From Notoacmeibacter sp. MSK16QG-6 (GTDB taxonomy: Bacteria > Pseudomonadota > Alphaproteobacteria > Rhizobiales > Rhizobiaceae), in assembly GCF_024158145.1 (NCBI RefSeq), contig NZ_JAMYXM010000002.1:604072-668071 (forward strand): 64,000 nucleotides of DNA, written 5' to 3'. Below are positions 17,945-27,267 of the stretch, piece by piece (positions within the stretch are counted from its first letter, which is position 1; the number at the start of each line of letters is the position of its first letter). Both the position numbers and the translations under genes were made by a program. Below the pieces are notes generated by a model, which saw only the letters and a list, made by a program, of their open reading frames with translations, was not told the origin of the DNA and did no database searches.

Positions 17945-19879
17945 CTACTCGGCGGCGAGATTGCGCGGCAGAAAGCCGCCGGTCTGCCGCTTCCAGAGCC
18001 GCGCATAAAGGCCCTCCTGCGCCAGAAGATCGTCATGACTGCCCTGCTCGACGATCCGGCCGTCATCGACGACGATTATCCTGTCGAGGCGAGCGATGGT
18101 CGAGAGGCGGTGCGCGACGGCGATGACCGTGCGGCCTTCCATCAGCGTTTCCAGTGAGTCCTGAATAGCCGCCTCGATTTCCGAATCGAGCGCGGACGTC
18201 GCTTCATCGAGAACCAGGATCGGCGCATCTTTCAGCACCATGCGCGCCACTGCAATGCGCTGACGCTGACCGCCGGACAATTTGACGCCCCGCTCGCCGA
18301 CATGGGCGTCGTAACCTTTGCGACCACGGTGGTCGCAAACGGTCTGGATGAAGCCATCGGCTGCCGCTCGGCGCGCAGCATCCCTGATATTCGCGTCGCT
18401 CGCTTCCGGACGGCCATAGGCGATGTTGTCCCGAATCGAACGGTGCATCAGCATGGGCTCCTGGCTGACCATACCGAACTGGCGGCGCAGGGAACTTTGC
18501 GTCAGATGGCGAATATCGCGGCCGTCCAGTGTGATCCGACCCGAATCCACGTCGAACAGCCGCAGCAGAAGCGAAAGAATGGTCGTCTTGCCACCGCCCG
18601 ACGGTCCGACAATGGCCACCCGCTCGCCCGGCTCGATCCGGAACGACAGGCCTGAAATAACGGGCATATCCTCCCGGCCATAGCTGAACGAGACATTCTC
18701 GAACGCTATGGCGCCCTCGGCGCGGTCGATATCGACAGCGTCCGGCGCATCCTGCAAGGCTGGGCGAACTGAGATCGTGGCGGTGGCGTCCTGCACGGTC
18801 GCGAAATTGCGAACGATACCGTTGATGTTGAACATCACCCAGCCGCTCATCTGATTAAGGCGGAAGACCAGTCCCATCGCAGCGGCGATCGCGCCCGTCG
18901 TGACATCTCCGGCCAGCCAGCCTCGCACTGCGACGATGCCGACTGCCGCCATCATGAAGCCGTTAAGGATCGCAACCGAAGCACGGACAGTGGTGATGGC
19001 GCGCGCCGCATGAGCCGTTGCGTAGAGCAGATGCTCGACGCCCTCACGCACGAAAGCATGTTCGCGACGGCCATCGTCGAACAGTTTGACCGCGAGAATA
19101 TTGGTGAAAGCATCGACGAGGCGACCGCTTAAAATCGAGCGCGCATTGGCCCTGCGGCGCGAAGTCTTCCGCACGCGCGGCAAGAGGAATCGCGCCACGG
19201 CGAGATAACAGACCACCCAGACCGCGACCACCACACCGAGAATCGGGTCCATCGCGACGAGGATCGAGCCGGTCAGGACGACGAAGGTTGCGAAAGACCA
19301 GAACGTGCCGATGACCGATGTAATCAGATCGGTGGTGCTCTCCCCCGCCTGAATGATTTTCTGAGCGATCCGGCCCGCGAAATCGTTCTGGTAGAAGGAG
19401 AGCGGCTGCTCGATCACCCGCCTAAACGCCTGCCAGCGGATCATGGCGATGAACCGCGGCGAGATGACCTGCTGCTCCAGCATGGTCTGCCCGATCATGA
19501 CCGCTGCGCGGACAATAAGGATGAGAACAAGCAGACCGACAAGCGGCAGCCAGTTCTCCGCAAGAAAATCCGCCGGGCCTTCACGCTCCATCAGATCGAC
19601 CAGCCAGCCGACAGACCAGTAAAGCGCCGCATCCACCGCGCCGGACAGGCCGCCGACGATCAGCATCGCGGCAAACGGACCTTTCGCCTGCCTTGCAAAA
19701 TGCAGGATGAAGGCCATCGCATCGCCCGGAAGCAGATCGTCATCGTCCCTTTCGAAGGGGTCGATGACATCCTCGGTCAATCCAAACACGTGATCGGAAA
19801 CGGTCTCGCGCCGGTTATAGTCGGTGCGCAGATCGTCGGCTTGCGTCGGAAGATCGGGTGACTGTCCAGCCTGCTTCAC
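17945..19879 (-). CDS. ABC exporter, fused permease and ATPase, second of a pair
   Basis: A 644-residue type IV (MsbA-like) half-transporter: about 45 hydrophilic residues, six membrane helices (roughly 60-330), then a nucleotide-binding domain with Walker A GPSGGGKTT, signature LSGGQRQR, Walker B ILVLDEATSALD and H-loop VAHRLST. GTG at 19879 overlaps the stop of the upstream exporter gene (GTGA), which fixes the start; the open frame upstream of it is only the reverse of that overlap. Together with its neighbour it probably forms a heterodimeric exporter of lipid, drug or peptide; the substrate cannot be read. Confidence 0.93.
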   Translation of the reverse strand: MKQAGQSPDLPTQADDLRTDYNRRETVSDHVFGLTEDVIDPFERDDDDLLPGDAMAFILHFARQAKGPFAAMLIVGGLSGAVDAALYWSVGWLVDLMEREGPADFLAENWLPLVGLLVLILIVRAAVMIGQTMLEQQVISPRFIAMIRWQAFRRVIEQPLSFYQNDFAGRIAQKIIQAGESTTDLITSVIGTFWSFATFVVLTGSILVAMDPILGVVVAVWVVCYLAVARFLLPRVRKTSRRRANARSILSGRLVDAFTNILAVKLFDDGRREHAFVREGVEHLLYATAHAARAITTVRASVAILNGFMMAAVGIVAVRGWLAGDVTTGAIAAAMGLVFRLNQMSGWVMFNINGIVRNFATVQDATATISVRPALQDAPDAVDIDRAEGAIAFENVSFSYGREDMPVISGLSFRIEPGERVAIVGPSGGGKTTILSLLLRLFDVDSGRITLDGRDIRHLTQSSLRRQFGMVSQEPMLMHRSIRDNIAYGRPEASDANIRDAARRAAADGFIQTVCDHRGRKGYDAHVGERGVKLSGGQRQRIAVARMVLKDAPILVLDEATSALDSEIEAAIQDSLETLMEGRTVIAVAHRLSTIARLDRIIVVDDGRIVEQGSHDDLLAQEGLYARLWKRQTGGFLPRNLAAE

Positions 19880-21750
19880 TGCGCGGCGACCTCCTGCCCA
19901 TCGACTGGTTCGTCCACGCGCAAAAAGCCGCCCGACTGCCGCGCCCAAAGCCTAGCATAGAGACCATTTTGCGCGATCAGATCGTCATGGGTCCCTTCTT
20001 CGACGATGGCGCCGCGATCCATCACAACAAGCCGGTCCATCTGAGAGATGGTGGAAAGGCGGTGCGCAATGGCGATGACGGTCTTGCCCTTCATCAACTG
20101 GTCGAGACTATCCTGAATGGCGGCCTCCACTTCGGAGTCGAGCGCCGATGTAGCCTCGTCCAGCACGAGGATAGGAGCATCCTTCAACATGACGCGGGCA
20201 ATGGCGATGCGTTGCCGCTGGCCGCCGGAGAGCTTGACGCCGCGCTCGCCGACATGCGCGTCGAATCCGACCCGTCCGGTCGGATCGCTGAGATCGCCGA
20301 TAAAGTCGATCGCCTTGGCCTCGCGCGCTGCCCGTTCGATTTCATGCATCCCGGCATCGGGGCGCGAATATTGAATATTGTCCCGCACGGAGCGATGCAG
20401 CAGCGCCGTATCCTGCGTCACGACGCCGATATGCGCGCGCAGACTGTCCTGACTGACCGAGGCGATGTCCGTGCCGTCGATTGTGATGCGACCGTCCTCC
20501 ACATCGTGAAAGCGCAGCAGCAGGTTGACGAGGGTGGATTTGCCGGCACCGGAGCGGCCGACAAGACCGATCTTCTCACCCGGCCGGATGGAGAGATCGA
20601 GATGGCCGATCACGCCCTCGCCCTTGCCATAGTGAAAACTGACATTGTCGAAGTGAACCGCGCCATCCTTGACGACCAGCGACCGGGCGTCCGGCCTGTC
20701 TGTCACGGTTTGCGGCTTCGCCAGCATCGAGGCGGCGTCTTCTGCCATCCCGAGATTTTCGAACAGACCCGCCAGTTCCCACATCACCCAATGGCTCATG
20801 CCTTCCAACCGCATGACGAGCCCGAGCCCGACGGCGACCGCACCGACAGACGCCGCGCCGAGCGACCATGACCATAGGCCAAGCGCGCCGATGGCAAAGA
20901 GCAGTAGCGCATTGGCAAGGCCAAGACTGGTATTGAGCAGCGTGACCAGCCGCATCTGCGGGAATACGGTGTGCAGAAAACGATCCATCGCATCGCGCGC
21001 ATAGCGTTCTTCGCGCCCGGCATGGGCAAAGAGCTTGATCGTCGCAATATTGGTGTAGCTGTCGACGACCCGGCCCGTCATTTCGCTTCGGGCATTCGCC
21101 TGCACTTCCGACGTCTTGCGAAGGCGTGGCAGAAAATAGCCCAGTATGGCGAAGTAAAGCACGATCCACACCATGAAGGGGATCATCAGAACAGGATCGA
21201 ACGTCGCCATCAGGATCACCGCCCCGGCAAAGTAGATCGCGACATAGGCGAAGACGTCGACCGTCTTCATCACCACTTCGCGAATGCCGAGCGCGCCCTG
21301 CATCAGTTTTGTGGAGACGCGGCCGGCAAACTCGTCGGCGAAGAAGCTAACGGATTGCCGCAGCAGATAGCGATGTCCCTGCCAGCGGATAATCATCGGG
21401 AAATTGCCGGCCAGCGTTTGGAACAGCAGCAGATCGTGCAGAATACCGAGGATCGGCATGGCGATCAGAATCAGCGCGCCCATACCCAGAAGCGTCCAGA
21501 ACTCCTCGGTGAAGAATTCATCCGGCGGCCGCCCTGCCAGCCAGTCGACGACATCGCCCATGAAGCTGAAGATGACGATCTGGGCGACCGAAATGAGCGC
21601 CGTCAGAATGCCGCCAAGTGCGACCAGATGCCAGACCGGTTTCGTATGATGCCAGATGAAGGGAAACAGCCCGGTTGGTGGGCGTTCGATTGCAATGTCG
21701 GGAAAAGGATCGGCAAACCGCTCGAACCGGCGGAATAGAGAATGGATCAT
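19876..21750 (-). CDS. ABC exporter, fused permease and ATPase, first of a pair
   Basis: A 624-residue half-transporter like its downstream partner, with membrane helices at about 35-330. Walker A is GRSGAGKST, the signature LSGGQRQR, Walker B ILVLDEATSALD and the H-loop IAHRLST. Both copies have intact Walker B Glu and H-loop His, so neither shows the degenerate site typical of some asymmetric exporters. The two proteins share long identical stretches around [17 protein letters not shown], indicating an old duplication. It is divergent from trmL. Confidence 0.93.
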   Translation of the reverse strand: MIHSLFRRFERFADPFPDIAIERPPTGLFPFIWHHTKPVWHLVALGGILTALISVAQIVIFSFMGDVVDWLAGRPPDEFFTEEFWTLLGMGALILIAMPILGILHDLLLFQTLAGNFPMIIRWQGHRYLLRQSVSFFADEFAGRVSTKLMQGALGIREVVMKTVDVFAYVAIYFAGAVILMATFDPVLMIPFMVWIVLYFAILGYFLPRLRKTSEVQANARSEMTGRVVDSYTNIATIKLFAHAGREERYARDAMDRFLHTVFPQMRLVTLLNTSLGLANALLLFAIGALGLWSWSLGAASVGAVAVGLGLVMRLEGMSHWVMWELAGLFENLGMAEDAASMLAKPQTVTDRPDARSLVVKDGAVHFDNVSFHYGKGEGVIGHLDLSIRPGEKIGLVGRSGAGKSTLVNLLLRFHDVEDGRITIDGTDIASVSQDSLRAHIGVVTQDTALLHRSVRDNIQYSRPDAGMHEIERAAREAKAIDFIGDLSDPTGRVGFDAHVGERGVKLSGGQRQRIAIARVMLKDAPILVLDEATSALDSEVEAAIQDSLDQLMKGKTVIAIAHRLSTISQMDRLVVMDRGAIVEEGTHDDLIAQNGLYARLWARQSGGFLRVDEPVDGQEVAAQ

Positions 21751-21892
21751 TTGCTCTCCGCCCGTTCGATGGTGAAAGATGGATGTGGAAGGCGCACGCT
21801 TGGCGCGTCACGCCGGAACGATATAAGGCGGGTCCGAACCATTTTCCACGCATGCCAGCCGCCCATCGATACGACTGGCTCATGGATCGATT

Positions 21893-22378
21893 ATGACAGA
21901 CGACTTTCTTCCGCCGGCAGGCAAGCCCCTCATCGCCCTCTATCAGCCGGATATTCCCGGCAATACCGGCACGATTCTGCGGATGGGCGCCTGCCTCGAT
22001 CTGCCGGTGGCGGTAATCGGGCCGGCGGGCTTCGATCTCTCCGACCGCGCACTGAAGCGATCCGGCATGGACTATCTTGAGAAGGCCACCCTGAGCCGCT
22101 TCGACGACTGGGCGGCCTTTGAGGCATGGCGCGCGAGCGAAGGCCGGCGGCTGGTTCTTCTCACTACAAAGGCCGATACGCCCTATCACGGTTTCGACTG
22201 GCGTGCCGACGATATCGCCCTGTTTGGCCGCGAAAGCGCCGGCGTGCCGGACCATGTGCACGACGCCGCCGACGAACGCCTGACAATTCCGATGCGAAAT
22301 GGCGCGCGCAGCCTGAACCTCGCCATCAGCGCGGCAATGGTTGCGGGTGAACTCGCGCGGCGCCTTTCGACCCCCTGA
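21893..22378 (+). CDS. trmL: tRNA (cytidine(34)-2'-O)-methyltransferase
   Basis: A 161-residue SPOUT methyltransferase that 2'-O-methylates the wobble nucleotide of leucine tRNAs. Motifs are LYQPDIPGNTGTILRMGACL (residues 15-34), the central ALFGRESAGVPDHVH and the knot-forming IPMRNGARSLNLAISAAMV. Length and ending fit TrmL. ATG 21893 is the start; several ATGs occur just upstream in other frames. It is a single gene between the ABC pair and vapBC. Confidence 0.94.
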   Translation: MTDDFLPPAGKPLIALYQPDIPGNTGTILRMGACLDLPVAVIGPAGFDLSDRALKRSGMDYLEKATLSRFDDWAAFEAWRASEGRRLVLLTTKADTPYHGFDWRADDIALFGRESAGVPDHVHDAADERLTIPMRNGARSLNLAISAAMVAGELARRLSTP

Positions 22379-22407
22379 CCACTCGACAACGATGCATAAA
22401 TGCATAC

Positions 22408-22433
22408 ATATCTGCATCATATGATGCAGATAT
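22408..22433. promoter_or_regulatory. 26-bp perfect palindrome, candidate VapBC operator
   Basis: The half-site ATATCTGCATCAT is followed directly by its exact reverse complement, centred between 22420 and 22421 and ending 16 bp before the vapB ATG. A second, shorter repeat (ATGCAT-AA-ATGCAT, 22392-22405) lies just upstream. VapB-VapC complexes repress their own promoters through such palindromes. Confidence 0.7.
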
Positions 22434-22449
22434 ACATGAGGATGGTCCG

Positions 22450-22647
22450 ATGAGAACCACCGTCACGATAGATGACGAACTGCTTGCCAGGGCGAGCGAG
22501 TTGACAGGGATAACGGATCGCGGCCCCCTTCTGCGGACAGCCCTGAAGGCTCTGATCGCTCAGGAATCGGCTCGGCGGCTGGCGCGCCTGGGAGGCACTG
22601 CGCCGGAGATGACGGCGCCCCCACGGCGTCGCGCGGAAGTCGAATGA
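22450..22647 (+). CDS. vapB: VapB-family antitoxin
   Basis: A 65-residue antitoxin. Residues 1-40 (MRTTVTIDDELLARASELTG, then RGPLLRTALKALIAQESARR) fit the VapB2-type ribbon-helix-helix DNA-binding domain; the C-terminal 20 residues are the likely toxin-binding tail. GAGGATGG precedes the ATG. The stop overlaps the VapC start (ATGA). It would both neutralise VapC and repress the operon at the adjacent palindrome. Confidence 0.85.
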   Translation: MRTTVTIDDELLARASELTGITDRGPLLRTALKALIAQESARRLARLGGTAPEMTAPPRRRAEVE

Positions 22648-23012
22648 TATTAGCTGACACGTCCGTTTGGGTTCATCATTTCCGCTACGGAAATGAGTAT
22701 TTGCTTGATCTGTTGAATGACAATATCATCGCTTGCCATCGCAACGTCGTCATAGAACTGGCACTCGGATCGCTGCCGGATCGAAATAACACCCTGGCTT
22801 TTTTCGATGGGTTGCCTCTGCTGCTTGAAGCGGAATTGTCGGAGCTGCGACAGTTCATCGATACCCGTCGGCTGTTCAATCGCGGTATCGGTCTCGTCGA
22901 CCTTTCGCTTCTGGCTGCCTGCCTAATCAATAGCGGCACGGTCCTATGGACACGCGACCGGCGCTTGAAAGATGCCGCGGTGGAGTGCGGCGTTGCGTTC
23001 AACCTCGACTAA
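22644..23012 (+). CDS. vapC: VapC-family PIN-domain ribonuclease toxin
   Basis: A 122-residue PIN-domain endoribonuclease. Acidic residues expected at the metal site are present: Asp5 in MILADTSVWVHHF, Glu in NVVIELALGSL, and the Asp residues of GIGLVDLSLLAACL and LWTRDRRLKD. VapC toxins cut tRNA or rRNA; the target here is not predictable. The start overlaps vapB. The stop shares four bases with the convergent small gene on the other strand. The module looks intact, so it is probably functional. Confidence 0.9.
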   Translation: MILADTSVWVHHFRYGNEYLLDLLNDNIIACHRNVVIELALGSLPDRNNTLAFFDGLPLLLEAELSELRQFIDTRRLFNRGIGLVDLSLLAACLINSGTVLWTRDRRLKDAAVECGVAFNLD

Positions 23013-23257
23013 TCCGCGCTTTTCAGCCGTCGCATGGTGAACTCGATCTCATCGTCGCCGACTATCCGCCAGCTTTCCACCTCGCTCCAATAGGCCGCCT
23101 TCGGCCAGCGATGCAGGAAATCGCGCGCGGTTTGCCGCGCCTCGGGTCGCGGCAGGCGAAAGGTCTCTCGCACGAAGCTGTCGCCCGCGCCGTTGCGTCC
23201 GGCGGCGATCTGTCGCGACAGTCCTTTCAAAGCCGGACGTTTGGGCGGACCCATCAT
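23009..23257 (-). CDS. Small conserved hypothetical protein
   Basis: An 82-residue basic protein, RPALKGLSRQIAAGRNGAG at the start and then FRLPRPEARQTARDFLHRWPK, YWSEVESWRIVGDDEIEFTMRRL. It has no signal peptide or membrane helix. I do not recognise a named family; the regular ending and its place divergent from hemF support a real gene. Two ATGs stand in tandem (23257, 23254) with GGAGG just before; the second has the better spacing. The longer open frame upstream is the reverse strand of hemF. Confidence 0.62.
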   Translation of the reverse strand: MMGPPKRPALKGLSRQIAAGRNGAGDSFVRETFRLPRPEARQTARDFLHRWPKAAYWSEVESWRIVGDDEIEFTMRRLKSAD

Positions 23258-23401
23258 GGCCTCCACAGTCATCGGGCGCGCCCGAACTGGACTTGCCCTG
23301 CACCGGAAGATTAGGCATGGCCGAGCGAAATTGCGAATCGCAGGCCGCGCACGCGCCGGCGGCGCCAGTTTAAAACGAGCGAGACCAGCCGAGGATAAGC
23401 C

Positions 23402-24319
23402 ATGGAGCGCCCCACCCTGCCGCAGGGCCTGCCGCCCGATATCGAGGCGAAGAAAAAGACCGCGCGCCAATGGTTCGAAACGCTGCGCGACCAGATCTGC
23501 GCGGCCTTCGTCACGCTGGAAGACGAAGCCGAAGGCCCGTTTGCCGAAGGCGCGGAGGAGCCGGGCCGCTTCGTCCAGACGCCATGGGCACGTGATGAGG
23601 GCAAGGGCGGCGGCGGCGTGATGAGCATGATGACCGGCCGCGTCTTCGAGAAGGTCGGTGTCCATACATCCACCGTCCATGGCGAGTTCTCCCCGGAATT
23701 TCGCAAGCAGATACCTGGCGCGGAGGACGATCCACGCTTCTGGGCGTCGGGCATCAGCCTGATCGCCCACCCCTGGAACCCGAACGTGCCGGCGGTGCAT
23801 ATGAACACCCGTTTCGTTGTCACGACGAGCTGGTGGTTCGGCGGCGGAGCGGATCTCACTCCAGTGCTCGATGCGCGCCGCACACAGGACGATCCGGACA
23901 GCGTCGCCTTCCATCAGGCGATGGAAGCGCCCTGCCGCGCCCATGCCGTCGCCGACTATCCGAAGATGAAGGCCTGGTGCGACAGCTATTTCCACCTCGC
24001 CCACCGGAACGAGCCGCGCGGCATTGGCGGCATCTTTTACGATTGGCAGCACTCGGCCGATGAGGATGGCGGCTGGGCCGCAGATTTCGCCTTCACGCAG
24101 GATGTCGGCCAGGCGTTTCTGCGTGTCTATCCGGAACTGGTGCGCAGGAATTTCGGCAAGGACTGGACCGACGAGATGCGCGAGGAACAGCTCATCCGCC
24201 GCGGGCGCTATGTCGAGTTCAATCTACTCTATGACCGCGGCACGATCTTCGGCCTGAAGACCGGCGGTAATGTCGCCTCGATCCTCTCATCCATGCCGCC
24301 CGTGGTGAAATGGCCGTGA
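23402..24319 (+). CDS. hemF: Oxygen-dependent coproporphyrinogen III oxidase
   Basis: Decarboxylates coproporphyrinogen III to protoporphyrinogen IX in heme synthesis, using O2. The 305 residues carry [26 protein letters not shown] (split), [21 protein letters not shown], the [11 protein letters not shown] block, [15 protein letters not shown] and [20 protein letters not shown]. Length and end (MPPVVKWP) are normal. The start is ATG 23402 ([13 protein letters not shown]). A single gene. The oxygen requirement fits an aerobic organism with the bc1 complex encoded nearby. Confidence 0.96.
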   Translation: MERPTLPQGLPPDIEAKKKTARQWFETLRDQICAAFVTLEDEAEGPFAEGAEEPGRFVQTPWARDEGKGGGGVMSMMTGRVFEKVGVHTSTVHGEFSPEFRKQIPGAEDDPRFWASGISLIAHPWNPNVPAVHMNTRFVVTTSWWFGGGADLTPVLDARRTQDDPDSVAFHQAMEAPCRAHAVADYPKMKAWCDSYFHLAHRNEPRGIGGIFYDWQHSADEDGGWAADFAFTQDVGQAFLRVYPELVRRNFGKDWTDEMREEQLIRRGRYVEFNLLYDRGTIFGLKTGGNVASILSSMPPVVKWP

Positions 24320-24339
24320 ACGAAAGGCCGATTTTTTTT
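24312..24339 (+). terminator. Weak terminator overlapping the hemF stop
   Basis: GGCC (24312-24315) can pair with GGCC (24326-24329), and eight T residues follow at 24332-24339. The stem is only 4-5 bp, so the call rests mostly on the T run. Confidence 0.4.
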
Positions 24340-24398
24340 GAACTACAGACCGGCTCTTGGCGTTGATTAAGACCAACAACGCGAAAGAGGAGGTTCAC

Positions 24399-24581
24399 AT
24401 GAAACGCTTCGATTGCGGAACACTGGTTCCCGGCTGCAACTGGCACACACAGGCCGAGGACGAGGCGGAAGTCATCCGCCGCGCCAGCGAGCATCTGCGC
24501 TCCGCCCATGGCGAAACCCATGTCCGCCCCAATATGGTCGATGAGATCAAAAGCCGCATTCGCGACGTGCAAGCGGCGTGA
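24399..24581 (+). CDS. DUF1059 domain-containing small protein
   Basis: A 60-residue soluble protein, MKRFDCGTLVPGCNWHTQAEDEAEVIRRA (read in two parts) followed by SEHLRSAHGETH. The pattern of Cys6, Cys13, His16 and later His residues is that of DUF1059, a small family that looks like a metal-binding domain but has no established function. The start is ATG 24399 with AGAGGAGG seven bases upstream. It has its own terminator and lies alone between hemF and the MFS gene. Confidence 0.85.
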   Translation: MKRFDCGTLVPGCNWHTQAEDEAEVIRRASEHLRSAHGETHVRPNMVDEIKSRIRDVQAA

Positions 24582-24604
24582 TGGGCAGCGCATAGCAACC
24601 TAGA

Positions 24605-24633
24605 GACCCGCCGGGCACCTGCTCGGCGGGGTC
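24605..24633. terminator. Bidirectional terminator between DUF1059 and MFS genes
   Basis: CCCGCCG (24607-24613) pairs with CGGCGGG (24624-24630), extended inward by GGC/GCT pairing around an ACCT loop and outward past one bulged G. It lies between two convergent genes, 24 bp after the DUF1059 stop and just before the MFS stop. Confidence 0.75.
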
Positions 24634-24635
24634 AA

Positions 24636-25892
24636 TTACTTAATTTCCTCCCCACCGTCCGAAGCCGCGTCTTCATACCACTCATAAGCAGCATCGACGG
24701 CGACAGCGGATGAGTTCGGCATCACATTGAGATAGGCGGAATCGTCGCCGACCGGCGCGGTCCGCTGCGTTACGCGCCAGCCCGTATAGACCGCTATCAC
24801 GGCGAATAGTGCGGCCAGCAACACCCAAAAGAAGGCCGGCCCGGCCAGTTCCATGGTCTGGCCGATCACCACCGGCCCCGTTACCGCACCGACGCCGTAG
24901 ATGAAGATCATGCCGCTGGCCGCCGCCGGCATATCCTCGCGCTCCAGATAATCGTTCGTGTAGGCAACCATCAGCGAATAGAGCGGGCTCGCCACGCCCC
25001 CGGCGATAAGACCCGCGATCAGCAACACGATAAAGCTGCCCTGAACGATGAAAGGCAGGATGCTCATCAGCGCGCCGATCACGGCAAGGCAGATCATCAG
25101 AATGCGCCGGTCCATCAGATCCGACAGACGGCCCACCGGATATTGGAAGATGAGAGAGCCCATGAAGATCGAGGCGATGAAGAGGGAGACGTCGCGGACG
25201 CTGAGACCGATCTTTGCACCATAGACCGCAGCCATGCCCATCTGCGCTGCGACCACCGCACCGATCAACGCCGTGCCGACCGTCGCGGTCGGCGAACGCT
25301 CGTAGAGTTCGCGCAACGTCATCGGCTTGACCGCCTCCGTCGCCGGCAGAGGCACGGCGGACAGGAGCACCGGCGTAAACGCCAGCGATACGAAGATGGA
25401 CGCCATGATGAACAGGGAAGCGCCGGCCGCGTCCCCGAAATTCAAAAGACCCTGCGCGCCGACGAGACCGGCCATCTGCGCCAGCATATATGACGATAGC
25501 AGCGTGCCACGCGTCTCGTTCGTCGCCCGGTCGTTCAGCCAGCTTTCCGCCGTGACGTAGATGCCCGACATGCAAAAGCCGAGCACGATGCGCAACGCCG
25601 TCCACGACCAGGGATCGGTCAGCAGCGGGTAAGCGATGAGAACGGCGGACATGAGCGAGCCGAGCGCGGCGAAGGCGCGAACATGGCCGACTTTGTGGAT
25701 CAGGCGCGGTGTGATCCGTGAGCCGACCAGAAAACCGAGAAAGTAGCCGGAGGTGACGAGGGAGAGCGCGAAGGTCGAGAAACCCTCGATTTCGCCGCGC
25801 ACGCCCATCAGCGTGGACTGCATGCCGTTCCCGATCATAATCAGGAACACACCGATAAGCAGCGCCCAGACACCCGCGACAAGCTTCAACAT
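24636..25892 (-). CDS. MFS transporter
   Basis: A 418-residue twelve-helix major facilitator. It begins MLKLVAGVWALLIGVFLIMIGNGMQ; the loop 2-3 region reads GSRITPRLIHKVGHVRAFA, and in the second half GRLSDLMDRRILMI gives the matching cytoplasmic loop. The cytoplasmic tail (about 35 residues) is acidic. It resembles the YcaD-type group, with no known substrate. The start is ATG 25892, preceded by GGAG; the in-frame extension to 26000 is not membrane-like. It is separate from the cca operon upstream by 115 bp. Confidence 0.9.
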   Translation of the reverse strand: MLKLVAGVWALLIGVFLIMIGNGMQSTLMGVRGEIEGFSTFALSLVTSGYFLGFLVGSRITPRLIHKVGHVRAFAALGSLMSAVLIAYPLLTDPWSWTALRIVLGFCMSGIYVTAESWLNDRATNETRGTLLSSYMLAQMAGLVGAQGLLNFGDAAGASLFIMASIFVSLAFTPVLLSAVPLPATEAVKPMTLRELYERSPTATVGTALIGAVVAAQMGMAAVYGAKIGLSVRDVSLFIASIFMGSLIFQYPVGRLSDLMDRRILMICLAVIGALMSILPFIVQGSFIVLLIAGLIAGGVASPLYSLMVAYTNDYLEREDMPAAASGMIFIYGVGAVTGPVVIGQTMELAGPAFFWVLLAALFAVIAVYTGWRVTQRTAPVGDDSAYLNVMPNSSAVAVDAAYEWYEDAASDGGEEIK

Positions 25893-26007
25893 GGCGTTCT
25901 CCGATCCCGCCCGCAAAAACGCGCCTTGCCGTTTTTGATCGCCGCCGTCAATGGCCCAAATTTCGTGGGTCTTACGCATGGGTGCGGCATGTAACCACAA
26001 CCGATTG

Positions 26008-27267
26008 CTAGGCTTTCTGCGCCTGCGCCAGAAGATCCTCGCGGCTCGCCGAAAAACCGCTCGCGATCCACGCTTCCTCCGCCGCTTTCAACCGTTCGCC
26101 GATTTCCGGCCCGGCGGGAATGCCAGCATCGAGCAGGTCCGCGCCGCGCAACGGAAATTGCGGGATCGGCCAGCTTTCGGCGGTCTCGATCATCGCCGCA
26201 AACCGACCCGCTTCGACCAGCGCGGCATCGTCACCGCCCGCGCGACTCCGCGCGGAAGCCAGCGCCAATCGCAGCCGATCCGCCACCGCCTGCTGGCCCT
26301 GCCGATAGAGCCATTCCTTCAGCGCCTTGTCCGTCATCTCGGCGGATGGAGCAGCGTTGAAGGCAAAAGCCAGCAAACGGTCGCGCTCGGCATTGGCGAG
26401 TTTCAATCGCCCGGCGAGCGACGTGATCCGTACTTCGTCGGGCGGCAGCATGGCGAGGAGCCGAAGCAGCGGATCGGGCGCCCAGCCAGCATTCCTGCCG
26501 GTCTCGACGAGCGGGCCGACCAGATCGATTCCCCATTTTTCGCTTTCGGGCAGGATGGTCGTCAGAACGCTGGCCGTCCGCATCCAGAGCAGCGCCCGAT
26601 GCGGATCGGGCGCGGCCAGCAGCTTTCTGAGTTCGGCCCAGACCCGCTCGGCGGACAGACGATCCATCCCGCCTTTCATCGCGGCGCAGGCGCGCAGCCC
26701 GTCCGCATCGGGCCGGCCATGGCCGTACCACGCAAAGAAACGGAAGAAGCGGAGAATGCGCAGATAGTCTTCTTCGATCCGGGCACGCGCATCGCCGATG
26801 AAGCGGATCGTCCGGGTCTCCAGATCGGGCAGTCCGCCGATAAGGTCGAAAACCCGCCCGTCCGCGTCGGCATAGAGCGCGTTGATCGTGAAGTCCCGCC
26901 GGCGTGCATCCTCTTCCCAGTCCGTGCCGAACCGAACCTCGGCGTGGCGGCCGTCTGTCGCGACATCTGTACGAAGCGTCGTCACCTCGAACACCGCGCC
27001 ATCGGCGACCGCCGTCACCGTGCCGTGCTCGATGCCCGTCGGAATTGCACGGAAACCCGCCTTTTCGACGCGCTTTACCGTTTCATCCGGTTGCGTCGTC
27101 GTGGCGATGTCGATATCGCCCGCCGGCAGGTCGAGAAGCACATTCCGAACCGCGCCCCCGACGATCCGGGCCTCTTCGCCACCCGCCGACAGCGCAGCCA
27201 GAAGCCTCTGAAGCGCCGGCTCTTTCAGCCATGGCGCGCGGCCGGCAATGGAAATGGCCTGGTTCAA
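26008..27267 (-). CDS. cca: CCA tRNA nucleotidyltransferase / poly(A) polymerase family protein
   Basis: Adds or repairs the 3' CCA end of tRNAs. The 419 residues show the class II nucleotidyltransferase head ARIVGGAVRNVLLDLPAGDID, with the catalytic Asp pair in GDIDIAT, then DFTINALYAD, the FIGDARARIEEDYLRILRFFRF block and an all-alpha tail. The start is probably TTG 27267, which overlaps the NUDIX stop (TTGA) with AGGAG upstream; no ATG is suitably placed. Poly(A) polymerase activity cannot be excluded by sequence alone. Third gene of the overlapping DUF1285-NUDIX-cca operon. Confidence 0.92.
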   Translation of the reverse strand: MNQAISIAGRAPWLKEPALQRLLAALSAGGEEARIVGGAVRNVLLDLPAGDIDIATTTQPDETVKRVEKAGFRAIPTGIEHGTVTAVADGAVFEVTTLRTDVATDGRHAEVRFGTDWEEDARRRDFTINALYADADGRVFDLIGGLPDLETRTIRFIGDARARIEEDYLRILRFFRFFAWYGHGRPDADGLRACAAMKGGMDRLSAERVWAELRKLLAAPDPHRALLWMRTASVLTTILPESEKWGIDLVGPLVETGRNAGWAPDPLLRLLAMLPPDEVRITSLAGRLKLANAERDRLLAFAFNAAPSAEMTDKALKEWLYRQGQQAVADRLRLALASARSRAGGDDAALVEAGRFAAMIETAESWPIPQFPLRGADLLDAGIPAGPEIGERLKAAEEAWIASGFSASREDLLAQAQKA

